From NCBI GenBank assembly GCA_003586115.2, contig QVOM02000112.1, positions 52,760,212 through 52,824,211 of the forward strand: a stretch of DNA of 64,000 bases. Reading direction: 5' to 3'. The stretch is from Salvator merianae. Taxonomy: Eukaryota > Chordata > Lepidosauria > Squamata > Teiidae. Numbering within the stretch: position 1 is the first letter of the stretch; every line of letters starts with the position of its first letter. A program made the position numbers and the translations under genes. Positions 61,119 to 64,000 of this stretch are shown here, in pieces. A model generated the notes under the pieces. That model had not been told where the DNA came from. It searched no databases and was given only the letters and a program-made list of their open reading frames with translations.

Positions 61119-62239
61119 AGAGTAAGCTAATTCTACAGTTTCTTTAGATGCTTGATTTTTTAAAAAATGATATGCACAACTGGCTAATTGTTAACTCCTG
61201 CCCTTTTTTCATAACCATCTTCAGTGTTTTGTTTCTGAAATTGCGCAAAATAATTGCTGACATAGGAAGAAACCATCTGTCTGCATTTGCTTTTGTCTCA
61301 TCCATTTGCCCATTCATTGACTGTGGGAGAGCATAGATTAACCAGTAAATGAATGCAGATAGCCTGACTTGTTCCCCTCCTTAAAACGTTATGGCTTTCC
61401 AATTTTTGCCTAGCAGGTCAGTGCAGAAGAAGAATAAAATTAAGGAGCAAGTTCAGTATGAGAGTACAGTATGCATTTACTGCTCAAATGGGCAACTTAA
61501 CATACAATTTACAGGCGTTTGGATATATTTTTGACTGAAGATTTTAATTAGTCGAATGTAAAAAGATTGTCCACCCGTGAAGATATGCATTATTTAGTTA
61601 GTGTTTTGCCAAAACTGTCTTCTTTTCCCCACAACAATTATCCCACCACTTAATGAAAAGTAATCACGTCTAAAAGAATGACAAATTCTTATAGATGGGT
61701 TACAAAGCTGTCTTGTGTTTCTTTTACTCTGAATGTGGCTAAAGGGGATATTTTCTGGGTATCTGGGCTTCTTAAAACTTTCATGACAGCCACAGGGGCT
61801 TACCAGATGTAGTAAAAATGTTGGTGTCCTGCTGGCATCAAAGCAGGATCAGCAGTCATCCCTGATCCCATGTCAGCTTGCTGCTGGTGTATACCTTGAA
61901 AGCCTGGATTAAAAATAGTGTGCAGTTTCCCCACACTGTCTTCCATCTTCCTGGAAGATTGATTGTCTGGTGTGCACTGCATCTTTCATCTGGGAACTTG
62001 CCATGCGTGCAAAAATAAGAAAAGAAGAGGAACTAGTGAAATGAGTTCCCAAAGCAGGGATCCAGAGCTGTGGTGATGCAGGTCTGCTGGCCTTGTGAAT
62101 AAAAACAAAAAACTTTGAGATTACTTGTTATGCCCTGCCTTTTTACATTTTTCTTTTTAGGCAAAGGACTTGGTACTTTTAAGGTCCCCCATTGACTGGA
62201 ACCAATGTGAATTTAGGAGGTACCAGACTGAACAGTGAA
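61119..62239. other. Intronic sequence, nothing recognised
   Basis: AT-rich to 61780, then moderately GC. Frames 61148-61336 and 61800-61982 match nothing. Confidence 0.4.
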
Positions 62240-62242
62240 TGA

Positions 62243-62712
62243 GGGCCTTTCCACACTGGGCAGTAGACCAGAACATGATCTGGTCTAGGCCTCTGCTGTC
62301 CACACTCTAGTTCAGGGTAGCAGATGCCCGATCCCCCACCCCCATCATGCTTCGTTACCCTGGTATAGTTGTAAATCTCTTTAAAGACATCTACAACTGT
62401 CTCAGCCCCTATATACCAGACCATGGAGGTGTACAGATGGCATGTCCCTGTGGTCTGGTATACTATCGGGGCCTCATTTCAGTGGTGTTCCAGGAAGCCC
62501 TGCTAGGATTGGGTCCACTGCAAAACTGGCCAGGACAGAAACTGTGAAGGCTGGGAACTTTTGTTTGTGGCCTTTGGAGCCTTGCCACTGCCTCCGAGGG
62601 CTCTCTGGAGGGAGTGACAAGGACTGGAGTGGAATAGGCCATCCAAATGTGGATAGCCTTGTTCAGCTCTACCAGCAACTAGTCTGCAACACACATAAGT
62701 GTGGAAAAGGCC
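62243..62712. mobile_element. Non-autonomous DNA transposon, decayed 3-bp TSD (TGA/TAA)
   Basis: The left end is GGGCCTTTCCACACTGGGC and the right end inverted is GGCCTTTTCCACACTTATG. Flanks are TGA (62240-62242) and TAA (62713-62715). Left subterminal hairpin: AGACCAGA / TCTGGTCT. Opposing body frames at 62179-62786 match nothing. Confidence 0.7.
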
Positions 62713-62715
62713 TAA

Positions 62716-63774
62716 GTCTAGCATCTGCCACGAATACAGTACATAGGCTCCCTTTTCTAGCTTCCTTTAGCCTACCACTTTACTAAGGTACTAATGTGGA
62801 TTTCCAAACCTGTTGGAAAGATAATGTGCACCACAGATATTACGTGATATATTTTAACACTGTATGTGAATATTAGGGTTGTTGGAGAAAATCCTCCTGA
62901 AGCAGATCTTGTAGTGAATCATGCATATTTTATATAAGAATTGCATTATTTGCACTTAGATGGTATTTCCTTATGTAAATTACACACATTTTATAGAATA
63001 TTTTTACAAAATGACAAAATGAGGATTGAGCAGACTTAGTAATGGATGCTGATAAAATGTGAACAAAATGCAATTAGACTGTTCAGTTCAAAGTATATAG
63101 TGAGCAACAGAAGTATATAAATCAGGGGTGAGGTTTATTAGACTGCATTCCATATGTTAGCTTCTATTACCAATACTGTGAAGACTGCATTTACCTGCAG
63201 TGTAGGGGCAACAAAGAATTACCCCCAAGTTGGAGTTGGACACACATTCCCTGCCCTGAAACTCTGAATCTCATCAGAAGGTGGCAGACAGGACTGCCCT
63301 GTTGGGAGAGCAGGGTTTCCCGTGTTCAGAGAACCGTGTTGCATTGATGTGCTCCAGGCAGATGCTTGCCTAGTTCTGCTGACTCATGGCTGCCTTGTTA
63401 GGCCAACATTCCAGCCATGCAACACAGTCTGCATTCACAAAAAAGATGCAAAATGGTTTTAAGGCACTGCTTTCCCGATGCTGACCTAGGCTGTGCCAGT
63501 TTAACAGGCCGAGAGATGTCAAGATTGGGTCCTTTGTAAAGGGGGCTTCCTCCTGCCATCTGTGTAGAGGCATCTTAAGCTGTGAGCATTTATATTCCTA
63601 AATCTGAACAAAGGTTCTGTCTGGGACACTTGAGGGTTATATGCAGTGCAAACCGAGCCATTTAGGAAGAGGACATTTAAGAAGTTTCTTCCCCCTTAAA
63701 AAAAACAAAACAAAACTACATTTTGCTGTCATGCTAAGCTATTTATGTGCTTCTCTCCATCTCAGTTCTACTTT
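62716..63774. other. Intronic sequence, nothing recognised
   Basis: AT-rich; an A-tract near 63698-63715. No repeat named. Confidence 0.4.
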
Positions 63775-64000
63775 TATTTAAATTTGTGGATGGCATCAAA
63801 TTAGAAGAAATTGGTCAGCAGGAACAAAATCAAGATTTAACATCACTTCAACAGGCTTCAATACCGGTGCAAAACTATCGTGACAGAATTCAACAGTGAT
63901 CAGTGTAAAGTCCTGCATTTATGGAGAAATAATCCATTGTATGAATATAATATAGGAGAAACCTGGCTTGATTAGAGGATCTAGGAGATTTAGCGTGAAC
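63775..64000 (+). mobile_element. CR1 LINE ORF2 fragment, runs off the window
   Basis: AAATTTGTGGATGGCATCAA (KFVDGIKLEE), then GTGTAAAGTCCTGCATTTAT and GGAGAAACCTGGCTTGATTA, then GATCTAGGAGATTTAGCGTG, follow the CR1 reverse-transcriptase order KFADDTKL ... KCKVLHL ... DLGV. Stops and indels are present. It continues beyond 64000. Confidence 0.85.

Overview
The window is vertebrate nuclear DNA, almost all of it intron. The only protein-coding sequence I can support is two consecutive exons of DSCAM (Down syndrome cell adhesion molecule) on the + strand. One exon at 16262-16579 covers most of Ig domain 1, and one at 23535-23681 covers the start of Ig domain 2. Both have consensus splice sites, both introns seen are phase 1, and the joined reading frame is open. 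Everything upstream is the 3' part of DSCAM intron 1, 16580-23534 is a complete 6,955-bp intron 2, and everything after 23681 is at least 40 kb of intron 3. The next exon (rest of Ig2) is not in the window.

The repeats point to a squamate reptile, probably a lizard. There is a tRNA-derived SINE with a Bov-B-like tail of the Sauria/Squam type (32717-32886), a second tRNA-like SINE (7660-7760), and many CR1 and L2-clade LINE remnants, several with readable reverse-transcriptase motifs. hAT-type elements with 8-bp target-site duplications (TSDs) are present. A large group of non-autonomous DNA transposons has ends close to GGNCCTTTYNGCACTTACC and 3-bp TSDs. I cannot name the species.

Layout. 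1-16261 (intron 1) has scattered LINE tails, one 3-bp-TSD element (4221-4671), a 5S rRNA-like sequence joined to a CR1 3' end (8112-8547), an L2 fragment, and a 1,426-bp hAT element (10064-11489) filled with a 146-bp CpG-rich tandem array. 16580-23534 (intron 2) has an antisense CR1 reverse-transcriptase remnant with a 100-bp hAT miniature element beside it, an (AT)n tract, and a 303-bp element lying directly against a hairpin repeat. 23682-64000 (intron 3) has CR1 and L2 pieces, the SINE, about ten 3-bp-TSD elements (some nested), a 34-bp minisatellite, a perfect 68-bp AT palindrome and clustered inverted repeats near 60.2-61.1 kb.

I found no prokaryote-like system, no RNA gene likely to be functional, and no second gene. 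The best leads are the structured family of 3-bp-TSD elements with different fold-back sequences just inside related termini, the hAT element carrying the palindromic array, and the 5S-CR1 chimera.
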